A DNA stretch of 64,000 bases from Tabrizicola sp. (GTDB lineage Bacteria; Pseudomonadota; Alphaproteobacteria; Rhodobacterales; Rhodobacteraceae): contig NZ_JAUXZE010000039.1 in assembly GCF_030694085.1 (NCBI RefSeq), positions 1 through 64,000 of the forward strand. The letters are read 5' to 3'. Below, piece by piece: positions 44,782-53,404 of the stretch (the first letter of the stretch is position 1; every line of letters starts with the position of its first letter). A model generated the notes under the pieces. The model had not been told where the DNA came from and ran no database searches. It saw nothing but the letters and a program-made list of their open reading frames with translations. A program made the position numbers and the translations under genes.

Positions 44782-46083
44782 CTAGAACCGCTTGACCAGA
44801 TTAAGCCCCACATCCGTTGTCCAGCTGTCATGCAACGGAATGTTGCTGTCCTGGCGGGTGCGGGTGACGGTCAGCTCGGGCACCAGTCCCTGCCAATCCA
44901 GCTTGTCATGCCGGAAAGAGAGTTTCAGGCTGGACACCTTGTCTTTGCGCGCAACGTCAAAGCCGGGATAGATCCCGTCATAGCGGTCGAGACTGGTTGC
45001 GACGGCAAGACCAATTCCCACCGGGCCACGCCGCAGTTGCACGCCAAGTTCGATCCCCAGTTCAAGATGCGACAGGTGATCGGCTACAGCCGTTTCCCTT
45101 TCGATCGGAAGGTTCATGTGGAATTCGGCGTCGCGGTTTGCCGTCCAGCGCAGACCGATCTGGCCCCGCGACAGGGTGCCATCCCGATACGCCGTCTGCG
45201 GAAATCGCTGCCGAAGCACCTCGGCCGAAAAGTTCAGCCGGGTCTTGCTGCCAGTCAGAACGGCGGTCTCGAACCCCAGGCCCGCCTGCCTGCGCACCAG
45301 TTCGCCGCCCTGAAACAGGATGGCGGTTCTGGGACCAAAGGAAAGCCCGCCCCAGCTTGTCTTGTGCGCCAGGGCAAGACGCCCCCCGACTTCCGTCTCG
45401 TCCGCCTTGGCATCGGTGTCATAGATCCGCCGGTCGACCGAGCCGGACAGCGTCAGCTGCCAGTCCGGGCTCAGGTCCCAGCTTTGCCACGCGACCAGCC
45501 CCAGGCTCAGCCCCGTGCCCCCCGCCTGCCGAGAGCCGGGGTCCAGGCGGAACGGCAGGCCTCCGATCAGGATCGTGTCGGTTTTCGGCCCGCCCGTCAG
45601 GTTGCTGGACGGGAGAACGGAGAACCGGAATTGCACCCCTGACTTTTCCTGCTGGTCCCGCGCGCCCGCCTTCCGCGCCAACCTCGCCCGCAGCCCGGCA
45701 TCCTTGGTGGTCTCGGCCAGCCGCTGCGCCTCATGCCGGACCTTGGGATCGCCAAGCTTGTCCAGGACGATGACCAGTTGCACACGGGACGGCTCGAAAC
45801 CGGGGTGCTTGGCCAGGATGGACCGGAACACCGCCTCGGCCGTCCGAAGATCGCCCCGGCGCATCGCGATCAGGCCCTCCAGATGCGCGCGGTGGATGGC
45901 CGCGTCCGGTTTGCCGGCAACCTCGGCCTCAAGTGCCGCCCGGGCCGCGTTGGCGTCCCCCCGCTGCAAGGCCATTTCCAGCGTGTCGGCCAGTGCCGTG
46001 TCTGCCTGTGCCAGGCCCGCGAACAGCACTGCGATCACGCCGGCAGTTCGGACCAGTCGGTTGAATCGATGACGAAGTTTCAT
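44782..46083 (-). CDS. Surface lipoprotein assembly modifier (SLAM/DUF560-like) outer-membrane protein
   Basis: 433 residues from ATG 46083 (MKLRHRFNRL). A signal peptide runs to about residue 33. A TPR-like helical domain follows (ALQRGDANAARAAL, RRGDLRTAEAVFRSILAKHPGFEPSRVQL), then from about residue 140 a beta-barrel of alternating hydrophobic strands that ends in the outer-membrane signature Phe (LNLVKRF). This two-part plan is that of SLAM proteins, which move lipoproteins such as TbpB to the cell surface. The preceding gene codes for a TbpB-like lipoprotein, a typical SLAM client. Family recognition rests on architecture and context, so a generic porin is the alternative. Confidence 0.78.
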   Translation of the reverse strand: MKLRHRFNRLVRTAGVIAVLFAGLAQADTALADTLEMALQRGDANAARAALEAEVAGKPDAAIHRAHLEGLIAMRRGDLRTAEAVFRSILAKHPGFEPSRVQLVIVLDKLGDPKVRHEAQRLAETTKDAGLRARLARKAGARDQQEKSGVQFRFSVLPSSNLTGGPKTDTILIGGLPFRLDPGSRQAGGTGLSLGLVAWQSWDLSPDWQLTLSGSVDRRIYDTDAKADETEVGGRLALAHKTSWGGLSFGPRTAILFQGGELVRRQAGLGFETAVLTGSKTRLNFSAEVLRQRFPQTAYRDGTLSRGQIGLRWTANRDAEFHMNLPIERETAVADHLSHLELGIELGVQLRRGPVGIGLAVATSLDRYDGIYPGFDVARKDKVSSLKLSFRHDKLDWQGLVPELTVTRTRQDSNIPLHDSWTTDVGLNLVKRF

Positions 46084-46108
46084 GACAGCCCCCAAGATTT
46101 ACGCAAGT

Positions 46109-46141
46109 GGTGCGGGAGTGACTTGGGGACACACCCGCACC
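46109..46141 (-). terminator. Hairpin between lipoprotein and SLAM genes
   Basis: GGTGCGGG (46109-46116) and CCCGCACC (46134-46141) pair across a 17-base loop in the 139-base gap. It may attenuate SLAM and downstream genes relative to the lipoprotein. Confidence 0.4.
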
Positions 46142-46222
46142 GGGCCACCGCAAACGTTCAGACCGGCAAGGCCAGAGCGGTGGCCGTTCCTTGCCTTTCC
46201 CCAAGATTTTCCGGGTCAGCGG

Positions 46223-47215
46223 TTACTGCTGCCACGCCCGCCAATGGCCGAAGCCAAGGTAGCCCTGACCATCCTCGGCCCCGGTGCCGGTGACGTTGAT
46301 GCCGCCCCCGACTTCCTCGCCGCCCGGACCGAAGAACGTGCCGGAATAGGACGAGCCCGCGTCGATGGTGCCAACTGCCGCAGCGAAGCCCGCATCGGCC
46401 GTGATCGCGCCGGTAAAGCCGTTGCCGGTGATCGCCGCCTGTTCCATCGTCAGCCCGCCGTCGAACGGCGTCCAGGTGCGGGTCGGGTCCTCAAGCCTGG
46501 GGGCGCGGCCCGCCATGTTCGTCACAGCGCCCGACACGGTGCCCGCACCGAAATTGGCAACCATCGTCACGTCGCCCCGCGCTTCCGAGACATCGGCGGC
46601 GTAGTCGTTGAACCCCGTCGTCGGCGCGACCCGGATCCGGGCGTAGCCCTGGTAGGTCGCCGTCGGCAGGGCCCGAAGGTCCGCGTCGGCGGTCTCGGTC
46701 CCCACGACAAGGAACCCATTGCGTCCAGTGCCGTCCTCGTTGTCGGAGTAATAGTCGAACACCAGGCTGTAGCGCCCCGCCGCCGGGTCCAGCGCGTCGG
46801 CGATGCTTTCGCCGTCCCAGGACCAGATCCCCGCCGTTCCGTCGGGAAGTTCGAAGCCGTTCCCGTCCTCGGTCAGGTCCGACGCGATGAAGCGGATCGT
46901 CTGGCCGCCGATGGTCAGGTCCAGCCCGCCCTCGTCATTCAAGGTGACGCTGGCGGTGGAATCCGCCGTCAGCCGTGCCGTCGCGGCGTCGAAGGTTCGC
47001 GTCCAGCCGGACGAGGCGCGCTGCGACGCCTTCAGCGTGGCGCCGGCCTCCAGCGCTTCGGCAGCGTTCCCCGCTTCCACGGCAAGAACCCTGTCCGCAT
47101 CGGAGTTGCCCGAACGCGACGTCACGCCCGGACCGCCGCTGCCGCTTCCGCCGCCACAGGCAGCGATGAGAGTCGTGCCAAGCAGCATGGCACTGATGGT
47201 GTGAATGTTCTTCAC
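46223..47215 (-). CDS. TbpB-like surface lipoprotein (putative SLAM substrate)
   Basis: 330 residues from GTG 47215, preceded by GGGGAAAG. A lipobox LIAAC places Cys20 as the lipidated residue, followed by a flexible Gly/Ser tail (GGGSGSGGPG). The end (SYSGTFFGPGGEEVGGGINVTGTG) matches the C-terminal eight-stranded barrel of transferrin-binding-protein-B-like proteins, where the GPxxEExGG motif recurs. It is single-lobed and shorter than TbpB (about 600-700), closer to compact SLAM substrates. It is first in the operon with the translocator next. No TonB receptor is nearby, so the ligand is unknown. Confidence 0.75.
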   Translation of the reverse strand: MKNIHTISAMLLGTTLIAACGGGSGSGGPGVTSRSGNSDADRVLAVEAGNAAEALEAGATLKASQRASSGWTRTFDAATARLTADSTASVTLNDEGGLDLTIGGQTIRFIASDLTEDGNGFELPDGTAGIWSWDGESIADALDPAAGRYSLVFDYYSDNEDGTGRNGFLVVGTETADADLRALPTATYQGYARIRVAPTTGFNDYAADVSEARGDVTMVANFGAGTVSGAVTNMAGRAPRLEDPTRTWTPFDGGLTMEQAAITGNGFTGAITADAGFAAAVGTIDAGSSYSGTFFGPGGEEVGGGINVTGTGAEDGQGYLGFGHWRAWQQ

Positions 47216-47545
47216 GGTCTTTCCCCACTTTCTGAAGGTCCCAAGATCTGACCGATGATTCGCCGGTCACCGACGACAGTCGCGGACTACCGTCAGCGCA
47301 TCGTCAGCGCGGGGTGGTGCCGGCGCGCGACTGTCGGCTGCGGGGGCCTGCGCGCCGGGGAAGATTCGCTGATCAATGCCGGATTGGTGCGAGCTTGGAT
47401 CCGCCTGGGGCGCCCCCGTCAAAGCGAGAGGGTTTCAGATTTGCCCGGATTGGCATCAGATCTGCCAACGTCTGCCGAATTTTCCTTCGTCACCAGCGGG
47501 CCTGCCGGATTGCGGTTGACAGAATCGATGCGAGGTCGCCACTTT
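47216..47545. other. Intergenic region shared by two divergent operons
   Basis: About 330 bases between the lipoprotein operon and the third peptide operon. Apart from the palindrome at 47546-47568 I see no gene, repeat or clear promoter here. Confidence 0.4.
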
Positions 47546-47568
47546 TGAACCAAATCTGAATTGGTTCA
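47546..47568. promoter_or_regulatory. Perfect operator-like palindrome TGAACCAA-N7-TTGGTTCA
   Basis: Eight-base perfect arms with a seven-base spacer, ending three bases before the ATG of the GntR gene at 47572. It is the best autoregulatory operator candidate in the window. Confidence 0.65.
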
Positions 47569-47571
47569 CAC

Positions 47572-48285
47572 ATGCCGCCACCCCGCCGAAATCCGGTTGT
47601 GACTGACAGCGCCAATGTCGTGCGGGCGCGGCTGCTGGCGATGATCGAGGGCGGCGCGCTTCCCGCCGACGGGCGGCTTCCCACCGAGAGGGACCTGTCC
47701 GACAGCATGTGCATCGGGCGGCGTGCGGTGCGCAGCGCGCTGGAAAGCCTGCTGGCCGAGGGGCTGATCTGGCGCAAGCAGGGCAAAGGCACTTTCGCCG
47801 GACAGCCTCCCGACAAGACGCAGCTTCTGGCAGCCGAGATCGTCGGCGAAACCAATGTCGCCGAGGTCATGGAGGCCCGTCTCTGCATAGAACCCGTCCT
47901 GGCCGCGATGGCCGCGCGCCACGCCCTGCCCGACGACATCGACAGGATGCGCAACCTGGCGCAGCGCATCCTGCAGGCGGGCGATCCCGACTCCATCGAG
48001 TTGTGGGACGGCGCCCTGCACCGGCTGATCGCGCGGACGGCGCGGAACAAGCCGCTGCTGACCGCCTTCTCGATGATCGACGAGATTCGCGGCAATCCGG
48101 ACTGGCGCGGCGTCCGGCAGAAGGCACGCTCGATGCGCTCGCTGCAGGACCGGACCGTCGAACATGTCGAAATCATCAACCGGATCGAAGCCGGAGACGC
48201 CCCCGGTGCCGAAGCGGCGATGCGCAAGCACCTGACGACGCTGGCGGACAACCTCAATCGCATCCTTTCCTCGGACGGAGACTGA
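47572..48285 (+). CDS. GntR-family transcriptional regulator (FadR subfamily)
   Basis: 237 residues. Winged helix with LPTERDLSDSMCIGRRAVRSALESLLAEGLIWRKQGKGTF, then an FCD domain. The ATG at 47572 has no ribosome binding site, because an operator-like palindrome fills the space, so the mRNA may be leaderless or the true start may be a GTG a few codons in (about 47596-47599). It is the first gene of an eight-gene peptide/amide operon and likely represses it. Confidence 0.82.
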   Translation: MPPPRRNPVVTDSANVVRARLLAMIEGGALPADGRLPTERDLSDSMCIGRRAVRSALESLLAEGLIWRKQGKGTFAGQPPDKTQLLAAEIVGETNVAEVMEARLCIEPVLAAMAARHALPDDIDRMRNLAQRILQAGDPDSIELWDGALHRLIARTARNKPLLTAFSMIDEIRGNPDWRGVRQKARSMRSLQDRTVEHVEIINRIEAGDAPGAEAAMRKHLTTLADNLNRILSSDGD

Positions 48286-48286
48286 A

Positions 48287-49933
48287 GTGACCGGCATCAC
48301 CCTTGAAACGATTGCTGCGGCCGAGCAGATCATGGGTGTCGAATACACCCCCGACGAACGCCGCTTGATGCTGGACAATCTTCAGGGGCAGATCACATCG
48401 GCCCTGCACCGCCGGGCGGTCCGACTGGCGAACCATGTGCCGATGGCCCTGCGCTTCGATCCGCGCCTGCCCGATTTCGCGATGCCACATGGGGCGGACG
48501 CGCTGCTGCTGTCCAGCGTGACCGCCCCCCTGCCCAAGACCGACGAGGACATTGCCTTCGCTCCGGTCACGCATCTTGCCACCTGGATCAGGACGGGTGT
48601 GCTGACCAGCCGCCACTTGACCCAGATCTACCTTGACCGGATCGCGGTCCTGGGGCCAAAGCTGGAATGTTGGGCGCAGGTCACGTCCGACCTTGCTCTG
48701 GCCGAGGCCGATGCAGCGGATGCCCTCACACGCGGCGGGGTGAATCTTGGCCCGCTGCACGGCATCCCCTACGGGCTGAAGGACCTTTTCGACGCCAAGG
48801 GCACGATCACCGGCTGGGGCGCTGAACCCTTCCGTGACCGCATCGCGGACTCCGACGCGACCATCGTGACAAGACTCCGCGCCGCCGGGGCGGTCCTTTT
48901 GGGCAAGACCACCGTGGGCGCGCTGGCCTACAACGACATCTGGTATGGCGGTGTCACCCGCAACCCGTGGAACCTGAACGAAGGCTCCAGCGGGTCATCC
49001 GCCGGGTCGGCCAGCGCCACGGCGGCGGGGCTTTGCGCCTTTGCCATCGGGACCGAAACGCTGGGCTCGATCACCTCGCCCAGCCAGCGCTGCGGCACGA
49101 CGGGCCTGCGCCCCACCTTCGGGCGGGTCAGCCGGGCGGGCGGGATGGCGCTGTGCAACAGCCTGGACAAGGTCGGGCCGATCTGCCGGTCGGTCGAGGA
49201 TACGGCCATCGTGCTGGCCGCCTTGAACGGCGCTGACACCGCCGACCGCTCCACCATTGCCGCGCCGTTCGTCTTCGATGCGACCGCCGATTGCCGCGGA
49301 CTGACCGTTGGCTACCTGGCCGAAGCCTTCGGCGAGGATGCGACGGCGGTGGACCACGCGGCACTGGAGGCGGTGCGGAAGTTGGGGGTGCAGGTGGTCG
49401 AGGCCAGCCTCCCCGACCTGCCCTACGGCGCGCTGATGAACATCCTTTTCGCCGAAGCAGCCGCCAGTTTCGAGGACCTCACCCTCTCGGGCCTTGACGA
49501 CACGCTGACCTGGCAGGACGCCGCCGCCTGGCCGAACGCGATGCGCAAGGCGCGCTTCCTGTCGGCGGTGGACCATGTGCAGCTGGACCGGCTGCGCTAT
49601 CTGGTGATGCAGGCGCTGGATGGGCTTTTTCGCCAGTGCGACGTGCTTGTCGGCCCCTTCATGACGGGGCCGATGCTGATCGCCTCGAACTTCACCGGCC
49701 ACCCCTGCCTGCATCTGCGGGCCGGGTTCCAGGATCTGGGCACCCGCAGCCCGGCGTCGCTTGCCTCGGGCAAGCTGACCACGGGCGAGGCGGCGGCGGG
49801 CAAGACCTACACCGTGCCGCAGGGCATCTCGCTTTGGGGCCGGCTTTACGACGAGGGACCGATCCTGCGGCTGGGCATGGCGCTGGAAGCGGCGCTGGAC
49901 GTGGCCGGAAGGCGCCCCGGCTTGCCGGAATGA
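48287..49933 (+). CDS. Amidase signature family hydrolase
   Basis: 548 residues from GTG 48287, one base after the GntR stop. The Ser-cisSer-Lys triad is K165 (YGLKDLF), S237 (GSSGSSAGSA) and nucleophile S261 (TETLGSITSP). A helical N-terminal 90 residues precede the catalytic core, giving a longer protein than minimal amidases. It probably cleaves an amide brought in by the importer encoded downstream. Substrate not predictable; not part of a GatCAB set. Confidence 0.88.
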   Translation: MTGITLETIAAAEQIMGVEYTPDERRLMLDNLQGQITSALHRRAVRLANHVPMALRFDPRLPDFAMPHGADALLLSSVTAPLPKTDEDIAFAPVTHLATWIRTGVLTSRHLTQIYLDRIAVLGPKLECWAQVTSDLALAEADAADALTRGGVNLGPLHGIPYGLKDLFDAKGTITGWGAEPFRDRIADSDATIVTRLRAAGAVLLGKTTVGALAYNDIWYGGVTRNPWNLNEGSSGSSAGSASATAAGLCAFAIGTETLGSITSPSQRCGTTGLRPTFGRVSRAGGMALCNSLDKVGPICRSVEDTAIVLAALNGADTADRSTIAAPFVFDATADCRGLTVGYLAEAFGEDATAVDHAALEAVRKLGVQVVEASLPDLPYGALMNILFAEAAASFEDLTLSGLDDTLTWQDAAAWPNAMRKARFLSAVDHVQLDRLRYLVMQALDGLFRQCDVLVGPFMTGPMLIASNFTGHPCLHLRAGFQDLGTRSPASLASGKLTTGEAAAGKTYTVPQGISLWGRLYDEGPILRLGMALEAALDVAGRRPGLPE

Positions 49934-50033
49934 ACGACAACCGACCCGCAGCCAATGCGGGCAGACGACACCGGGCCGCTGAGCGGTCTTCATCCAAAGT
50001 CCGCACCCGCGGCCAACCAACAGGGAAAACGAC

Positions 50034-51578
50034 ATGAAGCGCAGAGACTTCCTTCTGAACTCGACGGCGGTGATGGGCGGCAGCATGATGATGGGCGGCT
50101 TCGCCCTGCCCGCCTTGGCGCAGGACACGCCGGTTTCGGGCGGCACGCTGATCTGGGGCCATTCGGAGACGACTCAGAACCTGGACATGCACCAGACCGG
50201 CACCGCCTCGTCGGGCCGCGTCTTGCAGAACATCCACTCGTCCATCGTCACGGTGGACGCCAATCTCAAGGTCATCCCCGGCCTTGCCGAAAGCTTCGAG
50301 GTGGCACCGGACGGCCTGACCTACACCTTCAAGCTGCGCCCGAACGTCAAGTTCCACAACGGCGCGACGATGACCTCGGCCGATGTGAAATACAGCTTCG
50401 AACGCTGCAAGGACCCGGCCACGGGTGCCGTGAACTTTGAGGTGTTCAACAACGTCGCCGCCATCGAGACCCCCGACGACCTGACCGTCGTGATCAAGAT
50501 GAGCGCCGTCAACGCGCCCTTCCTGTCACGCCTGTCGGAAAACGGCGCGGGCGTGATCATGCCGGTCGATTCTGGCCCGACCCAGGGCACCAACCCGATG
50601 GGCGCAGGTCCCTTCAAGTTCGACAGCTACGAGGTCGGCACCGTGGTCAAGATGTCGCGCTTCGATGACTACTGGGAAGGCCCCGCCTTCCTTGACGCCG
50701 TGGAAGCGCGCGAGATCACCGAACCCACCACCCGCCTGACCGGCCTGCGCACCGGCGAGCTGCACATGATCAATGACATCCCGTTGGACCGCGTGGGCGA
50801 GATCGAAGGCGACGCCGGGCTTCAGGTGAAGAAGTGGTTCCCGCTGAACTTCGACTTCATCAACATGAACCACACCTTCGAGCCGTTCAAGGACAAGCGC
50901 GTCCGCGTCGCCTTCGACATGATCATCGACAAGGAGGCGCTGATGCAGGGGGCGCTCTGGGGTCAGGGTGCCACCACCGCCTCACCCAGCTTTCCGACCG
51001 ATGCCGCCTACAACAAGGACATCGCCCCCCGCCCGCAGGATATCGAAGGCGCCAAGGCGATGCTGGCCGAAGCGGGCTATCCCGAGGGCAGCCTGAACAT
51101 CGTCTTCAAGGCCACCACGAACTATCCCTACCACATCGAAACGGCGCAGATCCTGGTCGAATGGTTCAAGATGGCGGGCGTCAACCTGACCATCGAGCAG
51201 CTGACCTGGGCGGACTGGCTGTCGCAGTGCTGGGTCGACAAGGACTACCAGATGACGATGATGAACTTCTTCACGCTCTGGGAAAGCGACTTTCTCTACT
51301 ACTCGGTCTGGAACTCGAAGGGTGCGTTCAACTACCGCAACATCTCGGACCCGATCATCGACGAGCTGACCGAAAAGGCCCGCATCACGGTCGACGACGC
51401 CGCCCGCGCCGATGTCTACAAGGCGGTGCAGAAGCAGATCTGGGACGAGGCGCACGACATCGTCCTGTGGTTCCGCAACGGCACCATCGGCGCGCAGCCG
51501 AAGGTCATGGGTCTGGATACCGTCGTGCATCCGAACGGCTCCAACCTCAACTTCCACAAGGTCTGGCTCTCGGCCTGA
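50034..51578 (+). CDS. Peptide ABC importer, periplasmic binding protein (SBP_bac_5)
   Basis: 514 residues. The N-terminus KRRDFLLNSTAV looks like a twin-arginine-type signal, cut near ALAQD. Family-5 pattern LAESFEVAPDGLTYTFKLRPNVKFHNG is clear. It lies 100 bases after the amidase and is followed by a ten-pair hairpin at 51587-51612. Presents a peptide or amide substrate to the permeases that follow. Confidence 0.9.
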   Translation: MKRRDFLLNSTAVMGGSMMMGGFALPALAQDTPVSGGTLIWGHSETTQNLDMHQTGTASSGRVLQNIHSSIVTVDANLKVIPGLAESFEVAPDGLTYTFKLRPNVKFHNGATMTSADVKYSFERCKDPATGAVNFEVFNNVAAIETPDDLTVVIKMSAVNAPFLSRLSENGAGVIMPVDSGPTQGTNPMGAGPFKFDSYEVGTVVKMSRFDDYWEGPAFLDAVEAREITEPTTRLTGLRTGELHMINDIPLDRVGEIEGDAGLQVKKWFPLNFDFINMNHTFEPFKDKRVRVAFDMIIDKEALMQGALWGQGATTASPSFPTDAAYNKDIAPRPQDIEGAKAMLAEAGYPEGSLNIVFKATTNYPYHIETAQILVEWFKMAGVNLTIEQLTWADWLSQCWVDKDYQMTMMNFFTLWESDFLYYSVWNSKGAFNYRNISDPIIDELTEKARITVDDAARADVYKAVQKQIWDEAHDIVLWFRNGTIGAQPKVMGLDTVVHPNGSNLNFHKVWLSA

Positions 51579-51586
51579 CGCATCCT

Positions 51587-51612
51587 CCGGCGGGCCGCCC
51601 CTGGCCCGCCGG
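51587..51612 (+). terminator. Strong hairpin after the binding-protein gene
   Basis: CCGGCGGGCC, loop GCCCCT, GGCCCGCCGG: a ten-pair stem, no T tract, eight bases after the stop. It is placed as in the 38493-38519 case and probably sets a higher level of binding protein than of permease. Confidence 0.65.
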
Positions 51613-51632
51613 TTCCCACCGGGGCCTCCGCC

Positions 51633-52574
51633 ATGACCTATGTGCTGAACCGGCTTCTGTCGGTGATCCTGACGCTGTTCCTGATCACGCTGGTGACCTT
51701 CGCCGTCACCAACATCCTGCCCGGCGACGTGGCGATGATGATCATGGGAACCCAGTCAAACCCCGCGGCGCTGGAGGGTCTGCGTCAGTCGCTGGGACTG
51801 AACGACCCCCTTCTCGTGCAATACGGCAACTGGATCGGCGGGCTTCTGACCGGGGACTGGGGCACATCGCTGATCTTCAAGAAGCCCATCGCCGAACTTC
51901 TGGCGCAGAAGGCAGTCGCCTCGGCGATCATCGTTGTGATGTCGATGACCATCGCGCTGGCCCTGGCCGTGCCCTTGGGCGTCTGGGCCGCTGTCCACCG
52001 CGACAAGTGGCAGGACACTGTCAGCTCGTCGACCGCGCTGATGGGGGTTTCGCTCCCGGATTTCTTCTGGGGGATCGTGATGATCCTGGTCTTTGCCCGC
52101 TGGCTGGGCTGGTTCCCCTCCTCCGGCATCGTCGAGCCGTCCGAGGATTTCCTCGGCTCCCTCCGCTATGCCTTCCTGCCCTCGCTGGCGCTTGGCCTTG
52201 GCCTCATGGCGCACCTGACCCGCATGACGCGGTCCACCATGACCGGCATCCTGGGGCAAGAGTTCATCCGCGTCGCCCGCGCCAAGGGCTTGCGCGAAAG
52301 CACCGTCATCTGGCGCTATGCCCTGGCCAATGCCATCGGGCCGGTCATCACCATCGCCGGACTGCAGATCGGCTATCTTTTCGGGTCGATCATCGTGATG
52401 GAAAGCCTGTTCGGCTATACCGGCATGGGCTGGCTGACCTACCAGGCGCTTCTCAACCGCGACCTCCCGCTGATCCAGGCCACGGTCTTCGTCATCGCTG
52501 CTGTGGTGATGATCACCAACCTTCTCGTCGATCTTCTCTACGTCCTGATCGATCCACGCGTAAAGCTGGGGTGA
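51633..52574 (+). CDS. Peptide ABC importer, permease (DppB-like)
   Basis: 313 residues with six helices. The N-terminal helix is followed by the DppB insert (ILPGDVAMMIMGTQSNPAALEGL) and the coupling motif FIRVARAKGLRESTVIWRYA. The next permease starts six bases after its stop. Confidence 0.92.
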   Translation: MTYVLNRLLSVILTLFLITLVTFAVTNILPGDVAMMIMGTQSNPAALEGLRQSLGLNDPLLVQYGNWIGGLLTGDWGTSLIFKKPIAELLAQKAVASAIIVVMSMTIALALAVPLGVWAAVHRDKWQDTVSSSTALMGVSLPDFFWGIVMILVFARWLGWFPSSGIVEPSEDFLGSLRYAFLPSLALGLGLMAHLTRMTRSTMTGILGQEFIRVARAKGLRESTVIWRYALANAIGPVITIAGLQIGYLFGSIIVMESLFGYTGMGWLTYQALLNRDLPLIQATVFVIAAVVMITNLLVDLLYVLIDPRVKLG

Positions 52575-52579
52575 GCGGG

Positions 52580-53395
52580 ATGAAGCGCTTCAAGACCACC
52601 AAGGGCCTGATCGGGATCATCCTTCTGACGTTGATCGCCCTCATAGCCATCGTCGGCCCGATGGTCATCCCACCCGACGCCGCGACCAAGATGGACATGC
52701 TCGCCCGCCGCTCACCGCCGACCTGGACGCACCTTCTGGGCACCGACCAGTTGGGCCGTGACATGCTGTACCGCGTCATCCTCGGCGCCCGCACGTCGCT
52801 GGAGATCGCCGTGACGGCCGTTCTGATGAGCATCGTCCTCGGCCTCCCCCTCGGCCTCGTTTCCGGCTACTTCGGCGGCTGGATTGACAACGTGCTGATG
52901 CGCCTTGTCGACACGCTTCTGGCCTTCCCGGCCCTCCTCCTTGCCCTCACCATCAGCGCGGTCCTTGGGCCTAACCTGCAGAACACCATCATCGCCATCG
53001 GCATCGCCTTCACCCCCTACCTGGCACGCATCATCCGGGGCGAGGCGCTGAAGGTCGCGCAAATGCCCTATGTCGAGGCCGCGCGGGCCTCGGGCACCAC
53101 CGACGGGATGATCATGCTGCGCCATGTCCTGCCGAACATCATGCCCGCGGTGATCGTGCAGGCCACCATCTCGCTTGCATTCGCCATCCTGGCCGAGGCG
53201 GGACTTTCCTTCCTCGGCCTTGGAACGCAGCCCCCGGCGGCGAGTTGGGGCCTGATGATCCAGGCCAGCCGCGATCAGCTGGACGTGGCCCCCTGGACCG
53301 CGCTCGTCCCCGGCGCGGCGGTGGCGCTGACGGTCCTTGGCCTCAACATGTTTGGGGACGTCCTGCGCGACATCCTTGATCCGAAGTCGAAATAG
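52580..53395 (+). CDS. Peptide ABC importer, permease (DppC-like)
   Basis: 271 residues from ATG 52580 (MKRFKTTKGLIG); a much longer open frame upstream is a shadow of the preceding genes. LGTDQLGRDMLYRVILGAR and YVEAARASGTTDGMIMLRHV are the DppC-type motifs. Five to six helices. Stops ten bases before the fused ATPase. Confidence 0.9.
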   Translation: MKRFKTTKGLIGIILLTLIALIAIVGPMVIPPDAATKMDMLARRSPPTWTHLLGTDQLGRDMLYRVILGARTSLEIAVTAVLMSIVLGLPLGLVSGYFGGWIDNVLMRLVDTLLAFPALLLALTISAVLGPNLQNTIIAIGIAFTPYLARIIRGEALKVAQMPYVEAARASGTTDGMIMLRHVLPNIMPAVIVQATISLAFAILAEAGLSFLGLGTQPPAASWGLMIQASRDQLDVAPWTALVPGAAVALTVLGLNMFGDVLRDILDPKSK

Positions 53396-53404
53396 GGGGT
53401 GGCG

